NCBI GenBank assembly: GCA_965248605.1
Contig: CBDFJV010000007.1
Location: forward strand, 2,976,001-3,040,000
Direction: 5' to 3'
DNA: 64,000 bases
Source: CAUZJF01 sp965248605
GTDB lineage: Bacteria; Chloroflexota; Dehalococcoidia; Lucifugimonadales; CAUZJF01
The first letter of the stretch is position 1. Every line of letters begins with the position of its first letter. Both the position numbers and the translations under genes were made by a program. This document shows positions 51,185 through 60,261 of this stretch, piece after piece. Below the pieces are notes generated by a model, which worked only from the letters and a program-made list of their open reading frames with translations, was not told the DNA's origin and did not search any database.

Positions 51185-52555
51185 TCAATGCCCGCTCGTC
51201 TGGCTGCGGCGTAGCTCGTTGGAAACCGCCTGACGCAACGCGTCGAGCGAATCGCTTATGCCGACGCGGTAGTTCGCAGGTGACCTGAGCTCCTTGTGCA
51301 CGGCCGGCAGCGATTCGGATTCGCGCCCGAACTCTTCCTTCAGCTCCTGCAGCGAGAGTGGCGGTTCCAGTCGCTTTCCGCCGGCCATGACGTCCCTCAG
51401 CAGCGGGTTGCCGTTAGGTGGGGCCGGTTCGTCCGCGGTGGCGATGACATCGCGGGCGTAGACACCGTCGGAGTCTCTGAAACGGTAGACCTGCTTTGGG
51501 CCGGGGAGAGTCTGCTTTCCCTGGCTGAGCTTCAGGGTGGGCCTGCCGTCGTATTCGACTAGCTTGTACACACAATCGGTCCACGGGGCGTCGGCGGAGA
51601 CGCCAACTTTTGTCCCTACGCCGAACCCGTCGATCGGGGCACCGGCTGCAAGAAGCGCGTCCACCGCGAACTCGTCCAGGCTCCCGCTGGCGAAGACCTC
51701 GACATGAGGCAGGCCCGCCGCATCGAGGAGGTCGCGGGTCTTGCGAGATAGGTCGAGAAGATCGCCGCTGTCGAGTCTCACTGCACGGAGCGCGTGTCCG
51801 CGACGCTCCATATTCTTTGCCACGTTGACTGCTTTCCCAACGCCTTCTAGGGTGTCGTACGTGTCGACGAGAAGCGTGGTCGTGTCGGGGAAGGCGTCAG
51901 CGTACACCTGGAAGGAGGTTTGCTCGTCGGTGAAGGCCTCGACGAAAGAGTGGGCCATGGTCCCGAAGACGGGAATGTCGTAGAGCTTCGCCGCCATGAG
52001 GTTGCTGGTGCCTGCGAATCCTACAAGGAAGCTAACGCGGGCAAGCTTGTTGGCCGCGTCAACACCGTGGGTCCGGCGAGCCGCGAAGTCGACGATGGCC
52101 TTGCCGCGCGCGGCGTGGACGACTCGCGATGCCTTCGTTGCCAAGATGGTCTGGAGGTTGATCTGGTTGAGAAGGGCGGTCTCTACGATCTGCGCTTCGA
52201 TCATCGGGGCGGTGACTTCGATGGCCGGCTCCTCCGCGAAGAAGATGGCCCCTTCACTCATCGTGCGAACCGATCCGGTGAAACGCAGGTCGCGCAGGAA
52301 GGCTAGGTAGGCTTCGTCGAACCTTTCGAGGGAACGGAGGTACTCGATGTCCTCGGCCGAAAAGCGGAGGTTCTCCAGGTAGCGAAGAGCGTCGTCGACG
52401 CCGGCGAGGACGAAGTAGGCGCGGTCCGGTGGATAGCTACGGAACGTGAGGCTGAAAGTGGCCGATGCGGTGGTACCACTTCGCCAGTAGGCCTGGGCCA
52501 TCGTGAGCTCGTAGAGGTCGGTGAAGAGCGCCGGTGGAGGGGACGTGGAGGTCAT
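51185..52555 (-). CDS. pncB: Nicotinate phosphoribosyltransferase
   Basis: 456 residues. It makes nicotinate mononucleotide from nicotinate and PRPP in NAD salvage. LFTDLYELTMAQAYWRSG is the family N-terminus; RRTHGVDAANKLARVSFLVG and GTMAHSFVEAF carry the catalytic-site Arg and His segments; RLDSGDLLDLSRKTRDLLD lies near the phosphate site. Length fits the bacterial type with a C-terminal extension. It ends five bases from the tandem array. Confidence 0.93.
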   Translation of the reverse strand: MTSTSPPPALFTDLYELTMAQAYWRSGTTASATFSLTFRSYPPDRAYFVLAGVDDALRYLENLRFSAEDIEYLRSLERFDEAYLAFLRDLRFTGSVRTMSEGAIFFAEEPAIEVTAPMIEAQIVETALLNQINLQTILATKASRVVHAARGKAIVDFAARRTHGVDAANKLARVSFLVGFAGTSNLMAAKLYDIPVFGTMAHSFVEAFTDEQTSFQVYADAFPDTTTLLVDTYDTLEGVGKAVNVAKNMERRGHALRAVRLDSGDLLDLSRKTRDLLDAAGLPHVEVFASGSLDEFAVDALLAAGAPIDGFGVGTKVGVSADAPWTDCVYKLVEYDGRPTLKLSQGKQTLPGPKQVYRFRDSDGVYARDVIATADEPAPPNGNPLLRDVMAGGKRLEPPLSLQELKEEFGRESESLPAVHKELRSPANYRVGISDSLDALRQAVSNELRRSQTSGH

Positions 52556-52621
52556 TGTTCGTGGTAGCGTTAGACAGGGTCACCGGCCCCACAAGCTGAA
52601 GTAGGCACAAGAAGCCGAACG

Positions 52622-52662
52622 ACCCTCACCTCAATCCTCTCCCACGAGGGAGAGGAGGTAAG
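52622..52662. repeat. ACCCTCACCTC ... GGGAGAGGAGGTAAG repeat
   Basis: CCTCTCCC/GGGAGAGG arms around ACGA; related to the copies at 36836, 42763 and 27861. It lies between the RidA-like gene stop and the NAPRT gene start. Confidence 0.65.
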
Positions 52663-52678
52663 AACTCCCCCGGATCAG

Positions 52679-53371
52679 CTAATGAGAAGCCTTGACCTTC
52701 TCGAGCATCACCGGCGGGAGCGGGAAGGCCCACCCGCGGTTGATGATGATTTCGCGGGACAGGCTCGGCGGAATGGCGACGATGATCTCCGGCTCTATCG
52801 AGAACCGGCCGTCGAAGCCGCCTACGGCGCTGCGGGCGTGGACTCCGGCGAAACCGCCTGGGTCGACGCCGTTGTCGGCGTAGTCGCTAAGGCCGCCACC
52901 GAAGACCGAGTGCCACCTGGCGGAGAAGCCGTTGGTGACGGAGGGCGCGGCGCTTGTGGCGCCTCCTCCGGGCGAGACCACCATACCCAGGGCTTTTACG
53001 GTGTAGAGTACGTCGTTGAGGTCGCCCTCTCCACCGCAGCTAAGGGTCCAATGGAGCCTGGCGATCAGCGTGTCGGCCACGTCCTGTGCGCCTTGCTGAC
53101 CGTGTTTGATGCGGTCCTCGTCGTCGTTCATGGGGTACGTCCCGCCGGAGGCACCCGATAGGAAGACAAGACCGCTCTCCTGGACGACCGCGTGGGCCAG
53201 CTTGTTGCCTGCCAGGGAGGTGACGTTCTGATCGAAGGTGCCCAGATCCATGCCGATCTCGCGAATCCTGTCGTAAACGTCGAAGTTGCGACGCATCTCA
53301 TCGGGTATCAGTGCTTCGTCGTAGTGCTTGCCCAATTCTGCGACCTCGAAACGAGTTTCATCCGGGTACAA
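52679..53371 (-). CDS. RidA/YjgF-like protein
   Basis: 230 residues, longer than the usual 130. A YjgF/RidA-like core may span about residues 55-200: VVQESGLVFLSGASGG, IKHGQQGAQDVADTLIARL and GEGDLNDVLYTVKALGMVVS match the strand and helix pattern. SFGGGLSDYADN-like segments are unusual. Family members hydrolyse reactive enamines/imines. The TTG start is uncertain, and the first 50 residues are not recognised. No partner gene overlaps it. Confidence 0.6.
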   Translation of the reverse strand: MYPDETRFEVAELGKHYDEALIPDEMRRNFDVYDRIREIGMDLGTFDQNVTSLAGNKLAHAVVQESGLVFLSGASGGTYPMNDDEDRIKHGQQGAQDVADTLIARLHWTLSCGGEGDLNDVLYTVKALGMVVSPGGGATSAAPSVTNGFSARWHSVFGGGLSDYADNGVDPGGFAGVHARSAVGGFDGRFSIEPEIIVAIPPSLSREIIINRGWAFPLPPVMLEKVKASH

Positions 53372-53795
53372 GCCCGGACGCGTGGGATGTTATCAGAACC
53401 GAGGCGACTTCGTCGTGCGATCGGCGCTCTTCCAGAGGTCGGCGGTCTTACACCATGAGGTGTTAATTGCGGGGTCTGGACGATGATCGGTCGGGAGCCA
53501 TCCAGAAAGAAAGGAAGCCCCGCTGAGCGGAGTGCTGTCCAAGGGGCAGGTGATCCTTGAAACGTTCCGCAAAGCAGGGCCCGCGTCATTGTACCATTCT
53601 TCTAGGGGTTAGCACCTAAGGGTAAACTCTTAGCTGGCTCGATAAGCTAACTCACTGTAGCGTTGAGAGGTTTTAGGGGCGCATGCGATGCGCCCCTACG
53701 TGGTGGTCGGACGGGCTCACCCACTAACGGTCGGGCAATTGGTGGTTTGCCAGCCTATCTCGCGATCCGAGGATTCAGGTGCTCAGTGTACGGAT
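53372..53795. other. Intergenic stretch with nested inverted repeats
   Basis: No convincing gene. Positions about 53469-53525 can fold as a nested hairpin (outer GCGGGG/CCCCGC, inner TCTGGA/TCCAGA). A separate palindrome lies at 53674-53698. Either a structured leader of the RidA-like gene or decayed repeats. Confidence 0.4.
53674..53698. repeat. TAGGGGCGCAT-GCG-ATGCGCCCCTA palindrome
   Basis: Perfect 11-bp arms. Member of the GTAGGGGC group of intergenic palindromes. Confidence 0.75.
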
Positions 53796-54839
53796 TCAGT
53801 GGTCCGCAGCGAAGTGGTCCCAGCCTCGGCGTTCGATAGCAATGGGCGCGCCATTCGCATCGAGAACGGTGACTCGAGGCGGGCCTTCCGCCACCTCTCC
53901 GATGGTCGCAGTCTGGACGTCCATGGCCGGCTTCAGCTCGCCCATGAGTTCCGGCGTAGCGGTGAAGAGCAGCTCGTAGTCCTCACCGCCGGCCAGGGCT
54001 AGCGACAGCCAATCGTCGGGAAACGCTGATCTCAGATGGTCGTCGACCGGAACTTTGTCTGCGTGGACGACGGCGGACACACCGCTAGCTTCGCACAGCT
54101 TGCCGAGGTCAGCGACAAGGCCGTCGCTGATGTCGATGGCTGCTTTGACGCCCCGACGGGCAAGCTGGATCCCGGAAGAGACGCGAGGCACCGGCCGGTT
54201 GTGTGCCTCGACCAGATGGGCGGCCGTCTCGGCGCCGGGGCGCTCCCCGGGTTCTCCTCGCAGGACCCGGAGGCCACCGGCCGAGCAGCCGAGGGCGCCG
54301 GTCACGGCGATCACGTCGCCGACCGATGCCGCACCGCGTGTCAGGAGTGGTTCAGCGGGCGTGCCACCGTTGCCCTCTTTGGGCGTGGCCGTCCCGTACA
54401 TCGCGACCGCGACGAAGACAGTGGGCGACCTTACGACATCCCCTCCGACGACCTGACCGCCGAACTCGCGAGATACGTCGGCGATCCCTCGGTACATCGC
54501 TTCGATTCCATCGACCGGGAGGTCGCCCCGAAGACCCAACGTGACCGTCGAGTACAACGGAACACAACCCATGGCTGCGATGTCGCTCAGGTTGACCGCC
54601 AGGGACTTCCAGCCAAGGTCCGCCCAGTTGATACGGTCCAGGTCGAAATGCACACCTTCGACCAACGCGTCCGCCGTGGCCACTGCGGTCGTCGCCGGGC
54701 CCTGCCATGCGGCGGCGTCGTCGCCGATGCCGAGCCGAAGAAGGAAGCGATGGGCGTCATATTGGTCCGTCGCGTCGGTCCCGATGGCCTCCGACAGCAA
54801 CTCGATCAGCCTGGTCTCGCCTACGTCGCGTACGAGCAT
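53796..54839 (-). CDS. thiL: Thiamine-monophosphate kinase
   Basis: 347 residues. It phosphorylates thiamine monophosphate to the diphosphate cofactor. GIGDDAAAW is the N-terminal metal-binding motif; DALVEGVHFDL, WADLGWKSLAVNLSDIAAMG and VVGGDVVRSP are family landmarks; AIDISDGLVADLGKLCE and LAGGEDYELLFTA follow in the right order. No other thi gene is adjacent. It would supply TPP for enzymes such as the one at 8010. Confidence 0.94.
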   Translation of the reverse strand: MLVRDVGETRLIELLSEAIGTDATDQYDAHRFLLRLGIGDDAAAWQGPATTAVATADALVEGVHFDLDRINWADLGWKSLAVNLSDIAAMGCVPLYSTVTLGLRGDLPVDGIEAMYRGIADVSREFGGQVVGGDVVRSPTVFVAVAMYGTATPKEGNGGTPAEPLLTRGAASVGDVIAVTGALGCSAGGLRVLRGEPGERPGAETAAHLVEAHNRPVPRVSSGIQLARRGVKAAIDISDGLVADLGKLCEASGVSAVVHADKVPVDDHLRSAFPDDWLSLALAGGEDYELLFTATPELMGELKPAMDVQTATIGEVAEGPPRVTVLDANGAPIAIERRGWDHFAADH

Positions 54840-54865
54840 GCAGGCATTATAGAGGGGGTACAGGG

Positions 54866-54895
54866 TTAGGGGTTAGGGGCTGGGGATTGGGGTTA
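54866..54895. repeat. GGGTTAGGGGTTAGGGG tract
   Basis: Short G-rich copy of the CCCTAA-type repeat in the 53-base gap between the CoA-transferase stop and the thiL start. No complementary arm is present here. Confidence 0.6.
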
Positions 54896-56101
54896 AGGAG
54901 ACGGGGAGCCTTTGATTATGCCGGAATTTTCGAGGGTTTGGAGTTCCACGGCGTCGACGCTAAGCTTTTCCTTCAGTACTTCGAAGGTGTGTTCGCCCAA
55001 GAGCGGCGGGTGGCCCTGGGGTGTGGCGGGGGTGCGGCTCATGTTCTGAAGGGCGTTGGCCATCAGACGGACGTTACCCAGTGATGGGTGAGGAACGTCC
55101 CATGTGGCCTTGCGAGCTTCCGCTTGGGGCTCGGCCAAGGCCTCCGCGAAGTTGTTGATGGGGAGCGCCATCAACTTCGCGTCTGAAAGCATGTCGACCC
55201 ATTCGGAGCGAGTCTTGGAGCGGAACACGTCCTCAAGTATCGGCGCGAGGACCGTGTAATTCTCTACGCGGTCCGAGTTGGTCCGAAAACGGGCGTCGTC
55301 GGCGAGCGAATGTCGTCCGATCGTTTCAGCGAGACGCTGGAACTGGTCGTCGTTGACGCATGCCAACATGAACCAGTCGCCGTCGGCCGCCTCGAAGCCC
55401 TGGTACGGGACGATCTGCGGGTGGGCGTTGCCAAGGCGACCGGGTGGCTCGCCGGTGGTGAGGTAGTTCTGGGCCACGTTTACCATGCTCATCAGCCCGA
55501 CGTCGAAGAGCGACAGGTCGAGAGCCTGGCCGCGACCGCTGTGCTCCCGCTCGCGCAGGGCCGCCAGGACTCCGACTCCGGCCAGGAGGCCCGTGAGAAG
55601 GTCGATCACCGCGACGCCGACCTTCACGGGCGGGCCGTCAGCTTCGCCGGTGATGCTCATCAGGCCGGTCAGCCCTTGCAGGGTCGTGTCGACGGCGGGC
55701 TCGGCGGCTCGAGGCCCAGTGTGTCCGAAGCCCGTGATGGAGGCGTAGACAATACCGGGGTTGATCTCGGCCACGCTTTCGTAGTCGAGTCCATAGCGGG
55801 CAAGGTCGCCAGTCTTGAAGTTCTCGACCAGCACGTCGGCCTGGCGGGCGAGGCCGCGGACCAGCTCTTGCCCCTTCGGCTCTTTCAGATTGATGGCGAC
55901 ACTCTTTTTGCCCCTGTTGGTTGCGAGGTAGTAGGCGGCCTGGTCGCCTACGAAGGGCGGTCCCAGCTTCCTGGTATCGTCGCCCCATGGCGGCTCGATC
56001 TTCCAGACCGTCGCGCCGAGGTCGGACAGGGTCTGCGTGCAGAACGGCCCGGCGAGAAGCCTGGAGAGGTCTAATACGATGACGTCGTCGAGTGCGCCCA
56101 T
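54893..56101 (-). CDS. CaiB/BaiF-type (class III) CoA transferase
   Basis: 402 residues. VLDLSRLLAGPFCTQTLSDL is the N-terminal family motif; KIEPPWGDDTRKLGPPF and FKTGDLARYGLDYES, then INPGIVYASITGFGHTGP and AVDTTLQGLTGLM (catalytic Asp) follow. It transfers CoA between carboxylic acids. It lies eight bases downstream of a glutaryl-CoA dehydrogenase-like gene, so a succinyl-CoA:glutarate-type reaction is plausible. Confidence 0.92.
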   Translation of the reverse strand: MGALDDVIVLDLSRLLAGPFCTQTLSDLGATVWKIEPPWGDDTRKLGPPFVGDQAAYYLATNRGKKSVAINLKEPKGQELVRGLARQADVLVENFKTGDLARYGLDYESVAEINPGIVYASITGFGHTGPRAAEPAVDTTLQGLTGLMSITGEADGPPVKVGVAVIDLLTGLLAGVGVLAALREREHSGRGQALDLSLFDVGLMSMVNVAQNYLTTGEPPGRLGNAHPQIVPYQGFEAADGDWFMLACVNDDQFQRLAETIGRHSLADDARFRTNSDRVENYTVLAPILEDVFRSKTRSEWVDMLSDAKLMALPINNFAEALAEPQAEARKATWDVPHPSLGNVRLMANALQNMSRTPATPQGHPPLLGEHTFEVLKEKLSVDAVELQTLENSGIIKGSPSP

Positions 56102-56109
56102 CTTGCCCC

Positions 56110-57267
56110 CTAACGAAAGGCTCCGAGTCCAGTGATTTCCCGACCGAGGGCAAGGGTGTGGATGTCGTACGTGCCCTCGTAGGTGTCGACACTCTCCAGG
56201 TTCAGCATGTGCCTGATGACGTGGTGGTCAAGGGTGATGCCGCTGGCGGCGAGGATCTCGCGGGCGGAGCGGGCCCCTTCGAGCGCCGCTCGCACGTTAC
56301 GCCGCTTGGCCAGCGAGACCTGGGTGTGGTCGAGGTCTCCGTCGTTTTTCAACCGGCCAAGTCGCCATGCCAGCAGGAGTCCGCTGGTGTGGTCGGATAG
56401 CATCCGGACGAGCTTTTCCTGGACCAGCTGCCTGGCGGCGATGGGCTTGCCGAACGTCACTCGGGTTTTGGCGAACTCGAGCGCCTCGGAGTAGACGGCC
56501 TCGAGAGCCCCCATCGCGCCCCAGACGAGTCCGTATCGCGCCTGGGTGAGGCACGATAACGGCGCTGACAGGCCACGCGCGCCAGGGAGGACCTGGTCTT
56601 GAGGAACCCGGACCCCGTCGAGGACCAGCTCGGCGACGCCGCCGACCCGCAGGCTCATCTGGCGCCGGACTGGGTGAGCGGCGAAGCCTGGGGAGTCGGT
56701 CGGCACGATGAATCCGCGGACGGCCCCTTCGTCGTCCTTGGCCCATACGATCGCGACGTCCGCGAAGGCACCGCAGCTAATCCACATCTTGGCGCCGCTG
56801 AGGACGTAGTCGTCGCCATCTTTCTTGGCCTGCGTCGTCATAGAAGCGGGGTCCGAGCCGGCCTCTCGCTCGGTGAGGCCGAAGCACCCGACCATCTCCC
56901 CGGCGGCGAGCTTGGGGAGATAGCGTTGGCGTTGCTCGTCTGACCCGTAGCTGTGGATGGGGTACATCACGAGCGACCCTTGGACGCTTGCGAAGCTCCT
57001 GAGCCCGGAGTCGACCCGCTCCAGCTCGTACATGACCAGTCCGTAGCCGACGCTACTCACGGATGGGGTTTGATCCGGACCGGGCAGACTCGCTCCCAGC
57101 AGGCCCATCTCCCCGAACCTAGGCGCCAGGTGGTCTGGAAACGTGCCATCCTCCCACCAGTCCCGTACGTGACGCATGACCTCCGCTTCGAGGAACTCGC
57201 GTAGCGAGGCCTGGGTCTGGCGTTCTTCAGGCGTGAATAAAGCGGAGATGTCGTAGAAATCGAGCAT
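56110..57267 (-). CDS. Acyl-CoA dehydrogenase, glutaryl-CoA dehydrogenase-like
   Basis: About 385 residues. MVGCFGLTEREAGSDPASM and YVLSGAKMWISCGAFADVA are the FAD/substrate segments; the C-terminal VDTYEGTYDIHTLALGREIT carries the catalytic Glu and is typical of glutaryl-CoA dehydrogenase. ATG 57267 (MLDFYDISALF) matches the usual start; the longer TTG 57330 start is less likely. It probably oxidises glutaryl-CoA or a similar dicarboxyl-CoA and is co-transcribed with the CaiB-type gene. Confidence 0.9.
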   Translation of the reverse strand: MLDFYDISALFTPEERQTQASLREFLEAEVMRHVRDWWEDGTFPDHLAPRFGEMGLLGASLPGPDQTPSVSSVGYGLVMYELERVDSGLRSFASVQGSLVMYPIHSYGSDEQRQRYLPKLAAGEMVGCFGLTEREAGSDPASMTTQAKKDGDDYVLSGAKMWISCGAFADVAIVWAKDDEGAVRGFIVPTDSPGFAAHPVRRQMSLRVGGVAELVLDGVRVPQDQVLPGARGLSAPLSCLTQARYGLVWGAMGALEAVYSEALEFAKTRVTFGKPIAARQLVQEKLVRMLSDHTSGLLLAWRLGRLKNDGDLDHTQVSLAKRRNVRAALEGARSAREILAASGITLDHHVIRHMLNLESVDTYEGTYDIHTLALGREITGLGAFR

Positions 57268-57382
57268 TCGAGAAGGTGGAGTTTCAGGATGTTCGGCGGT
57301 AACTGTACGCGGTGTGAGAGTGTCGTACAAGAGGCGAAGTCGGCACGGTCACCGCCCTGAAGTAACCACCTTCCACGGGGTG

Positions 57383-57409
57383 GTAGAGACGCCGTGGGGG
57401 CGTCTCTAC
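57383..57409. repeat. GTAGAGACGCC palindrome
   Basis: Perfect 11-bp arms (57383-57393 and 57399-57409). It lies between the acyl-CoA dehydrogenase start and the NHL gene stop. Confidence 0.7.
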
Positions 57410-57432
57410 GGCAGTGTCAATATTTCGCGGCT

Positions 57433-60171
57433 CTAGCCGAGCCTGCGACGGCTGCCCTGCGTAAGCAGGAAGACCGTTACGCCAACGATCAGGAAGGATG
57501 CCAGCACTCCCGCTATCACGATCACGATGGCGGGATCCGTCACGTCCTCTTCCGGTGTCGCCGGCGAGCCTGGTTCGGGAGTCGGCTGGGGCGTCAGAAC
57601 AGGTGGCGCCGGCGTCAGGCTGACGGCCAGAGCGGTTGGCGTAGCGGCCGGTGTCCCGGTGATCGGCGGCGGAGACGGCTCCGGCGATGCCTCGACCGTT
57701 GGAGATGGCGCGGGTGTGTCGGTCGGAGTCGCTGTTGGCTGGGGGCTTGGGGTAGCCGACGGAGTGGGACTCGGCGTTTCAGTAGGAGCGGGAGTTGGAG
57801 TTGGAGATGCCGTCGGTGTCGCAGTCCGAGTCGGAGTCGGAGTGGCCATTGGTGTGGCCGTCGGCGTGGCGGTTGGGCTCGGAGTAGCCGTGGCCGTCTG
57901 TGTAGGGGTTGGGCTTGGCGTCGGTGTGCGTGTCGGGGTCGCGGTTGGGGAGGGTGTCGCAGTCGCGGTGGGAGTGGGGGTTGGCTGTGCGGCCGCGACG
58001 GCTTCGATCACGCGGATCCGATGGTTCCACGTGTCAGCGATATAGAGGTTACCTGACTTGTCTACCGCCAGACCACGTGGTTGGCCCAGGCTCGCGCCGG
58101 TTGCCGGTCCGTCGTCGCCCGTGAGTGCGAAGATACCCGTTCCGGCGATAGTGGTTATGACGCCCGTGGCTATGTCTACTTTGCGGACCCGGTTGTTGAG
58201 CGTATCCGAGATGAGGACATCTCCATCATGGCTCAACGCGACGTCCTCTGGGGCGGAAAGGCTGGCGTTCAGCGCGGGCCCACCATCACCGGAAAAACCC
58301 TGATCCCCGTTGCCCGCGACGGTCGTAATCACGCCGGTGTCCGCATCGACTCTACGGACACGGTGATTGCCTGTATCCGCTATGTATAGATTGTCTTCCG
58401 AGTCTAACCCGACGCCCTCTGGCGACAGCAGGCTGGCATTGGTCGCCTGGCCGCCGTCGCCGCCGAAGCCCGAAGAGGACGACCCGGCCACGGTCTTGAT
58501 TATCCCTAACCTCGAGTCGACCATCCGTATACGGTGGTTTTCGGTGTCGGCGATGTACAGATTGTCTCGCGAGTCGACGGCCAGGCCGCGCGGCAGTCGG
58601 AGCGTGGCGATGGAGGCGTGTCCCCCGTCGCCGGTAAAGGCGAATCCGCCGTTACCGGCCAGGGTACGAATTATGCCCTGGTTGTCGATCTTGCGGACCC
58701 GGCTGTTCAAGGTATCGCCGATGTAGATGGCGCCCTTGCTGTCCACCGCGATCCCCTCCGGGAAGCGGAACCCAGCGTTGACGGCCTTGTCGAAGTCACC
58801 GGAGAACAGAGGGTTCCCAATGCCTGCTACCGTAGTAATCCGGCCCGTGGCCGCGTCTACCCTGCGAATACGGTGGTTGTTGGTGTCCGCAACATAGATA
58901 TTGCCGTTCTTGTCGACGGCCACGGCTTCGGGTTTGAACATGGTCGCGCTGGTCGCCGGGCCATTGTCTCCGGAGAAGTTCCTGCTGGCCTGCCCGGCGA
59001 CCGTCGAAATGGTGTTGATGCTCGCTTCTACCCGCCGGACACGGTGATTGCCGGTATCGGCGATGTATATGTGGCCCTGCCTGTCTAACGCCACTCCCCT
59101 GGGTGCGTTGATACGCGAGAGGGAGGCGTCGTCGCCATCGCCGCCGAATTCGGCCAGCCCATTACCGGCCAACGTCGTAATCAGGGTGCTGAACACGGCC
59201 ACCTTCCGGACTCGGTTGTTGCCCGTGTCGGCGATATACATGTTCCCGACAGAGTCGAAAGCGAGCGAGCTCGGCTGGAATAGCTGGGCGGTCGAGGCGG
59301 CCGTGCCGTCTCCGGAGGAGCCTTCGACACCGGTCCCGGCGAAGGTGCTGATCACGCCGGTGGCTATCTCGACTCGTCGGACTCTATGATTTCCGGAGTC
59401 CGCGACATAGACGTTGCCCTGGGCGTCGGTCGCGACGCTCTCCGGGTGTCGAAGACTGGCGTTTACACCGCTTCCGCCATCGCCTGCATACCCGAAAGTG
59501 CCGTCGCCGGCTACCGTGGTTATGACTGCTGTGGTCCCTTCGATGCGACGTACACGGTTGTTGAACGTATCGGCGATGACAACGTTTCCCCGAATATCGA
59601 CAGCGACGTCGCGAGGGGCCCGCAGGCTGGCGCTCAAGGAGAGACCGCCGTCGCCCGCGAACGCGAAGCTTCCGTTTCCCGCGATCGTCGTGATGATACC
59701 GGTAACGGCGTCCACCTTCCGAATCCGGTTGTTCTCCGTGTCGGCGATCACCAGGTTGTCGGCCAAGTCGAACGCAACGCCCTCCGGGAAGCTCAGGTTG
59801 GCTTGCGTTGCGGGGCCGAGGTCTCCTCCGAAGCCAGACGTGCCGTTTCCAGCGTAGGTTGTGATCACGCCTGTATCACGGTCCCAGCGACGAATGCGAT
59901 GCGTTTCGGGATCGGCGATATAGACGTTGCCGGCGTTGTCCGTCGCCACGCCTCTCGGCGCGGCGAGGCTGGCGAGTATCCCGACGCTCCCGTCGCCGAC
60001 GCCACCTCCTGCGACTGTGGTGATGTCGCCAACGCCGGGGTTGGCCAGCGACGTAGGATGAGCAACGAAAAGCAAGAAAAGAGCGACTATCGTCAGTGCG
60101 GACGCCGTTCTAAAGTGCAAGGTCCAGGGTGGGAAGCGAGGTGACATCCGATCCAGAATAGCGCCAATCAT
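57433..60171 (-). CDS. Surface-anchored NHL protein with 12 repeats and Pro/Thr stalk
   Basis: 912 residues. An N-terminal hydrophobic segment (LTIVALFLLFVAHPTSLA) is a likely signal peptide. Residues about 50-730 are twelve NHL-like repeats of about 57 residues (pattern GDGG.A..A.L..P.G.A.D, then G..YIADT.NHR.R.VD...T..AG.G), enough for two six-bladed propellers. A stalk of about 120 residues of Thr-Pro/Ala-Thr repeats follows, then a hydrophobic helix (IVIVIAGVLASFLIVGVTVF) and a short basic tail. It is probably exposed on the cell surface. The ligand is unknown. Confidence 0.88.
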   Translation of the reverse strand: MIGAILDRMSPRFPPWTLHFRTASALTIVALFLLFVAHPTSLANPGVGDITTVAGGGVGDGSVGILASLAAPRGVATDNAGNVYIADPETHRIRRWDRDTGVITTYAGNGTSGFGGDLGPATQANLSFPEGVAFDLADNLVIADTENNRIRKVDAVTGIITTIAGNGSFAFAGDGGLSLSASLRAPRDVAVDIRGNVVIADTFNNRVRRIEGTTAVITTVAGDGTFGYAGDGGSGVNASLRHPESVATDAQGNVYVADSGNHRVRRVEIATGVISTFAGTGVEGSSGDGTAASTAQLFQPSSLAFDSVGNMYIADTGNNRVRKVAVFSTLITTLAGNGLAEFGGDGDDASLSRINAPRGVALDRQGHIYIADTGNHRVRRVEASINTISTVAGQASRNFSGDNGPATSATMFKPEAVAVDKNGNIYVADTNNHRIRRVDAATGRITTVAGIGNPLFSGDFDKAVNAGFRFPEGIAVDSKGAIYIGDTLNSRVRKIDNQGIIRTLAGNGGFAFTGDGGHASIATLRLPRGLAVDSRDNLYIADTENHRIRMVDSRLGIIKTVAGSSSSGFGGDGGQATNASLLSPEGVGLDSEDNLYIADTGNHRVRRVDADTGVITTVAGNGDQGFSGDGGPALNASLSAPEDVALSHDGDVLISDTLNNRVRKVDIATGVITTIAGTGIFALTGDDGPATGASLGQPRGLAVDKSGNLYIADTWNHRIRVIEAVAAAQPTPTPTATATPSPTATPTRTPTPSPTPTQTATATPSPTATPTATPMATPTPTRTATPTASPTPTPAPTETPSPTPSATPSPQPTATPTDTPAPSPTVEASPEPSPPPITGTPAATPTALAVSLTPAPPVLTPQPTPEPGSPATPEEDVTDPAIVIVIAGVLASFLIVGVTVFLLTQGSRRRLG

Positions 60172-60206
60172 TTCTGGCCGCTAGGGAAGGAAGGGGTTAG
60201 GTTCTG

Positions 60207-60241
60207 GGGATTAGGGGTCCAGGTCCCTGACCCCTAATCCC
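60207..60241. terminator. Perfect 13-bp hairpin of CCCTAA-type repeat
   Basis: GGGATTAGGGGTC (60207-60219) and GACCCCTAATCCC (60229-60241) with a 9-base loop. It lies between the DUF3326 gene stop and the NHL gene start, on the transcribed side of the former; it may act as a terminator. Confidence 0.6.
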
Positions 60242-60261
60242 TAACCCCCAACTCATTCTCT

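Noticed and set aside
53308..53589. 93-codon minus-strand frame upstream of the RidA-like gene
   Set aside because: It overlaps the RidA-like start region in another frame and has an Arg/Pro/Ser-rich random-looking composition.
53372..53795. TPP riboswitch near thiL
   Set aside because: No CTGAGA or ACCTGATCTGG-like core is visible, and the stretch is downstream of thiL, not upstream. The thiL leader is only 53 bases and contains a TTAGGG tract.
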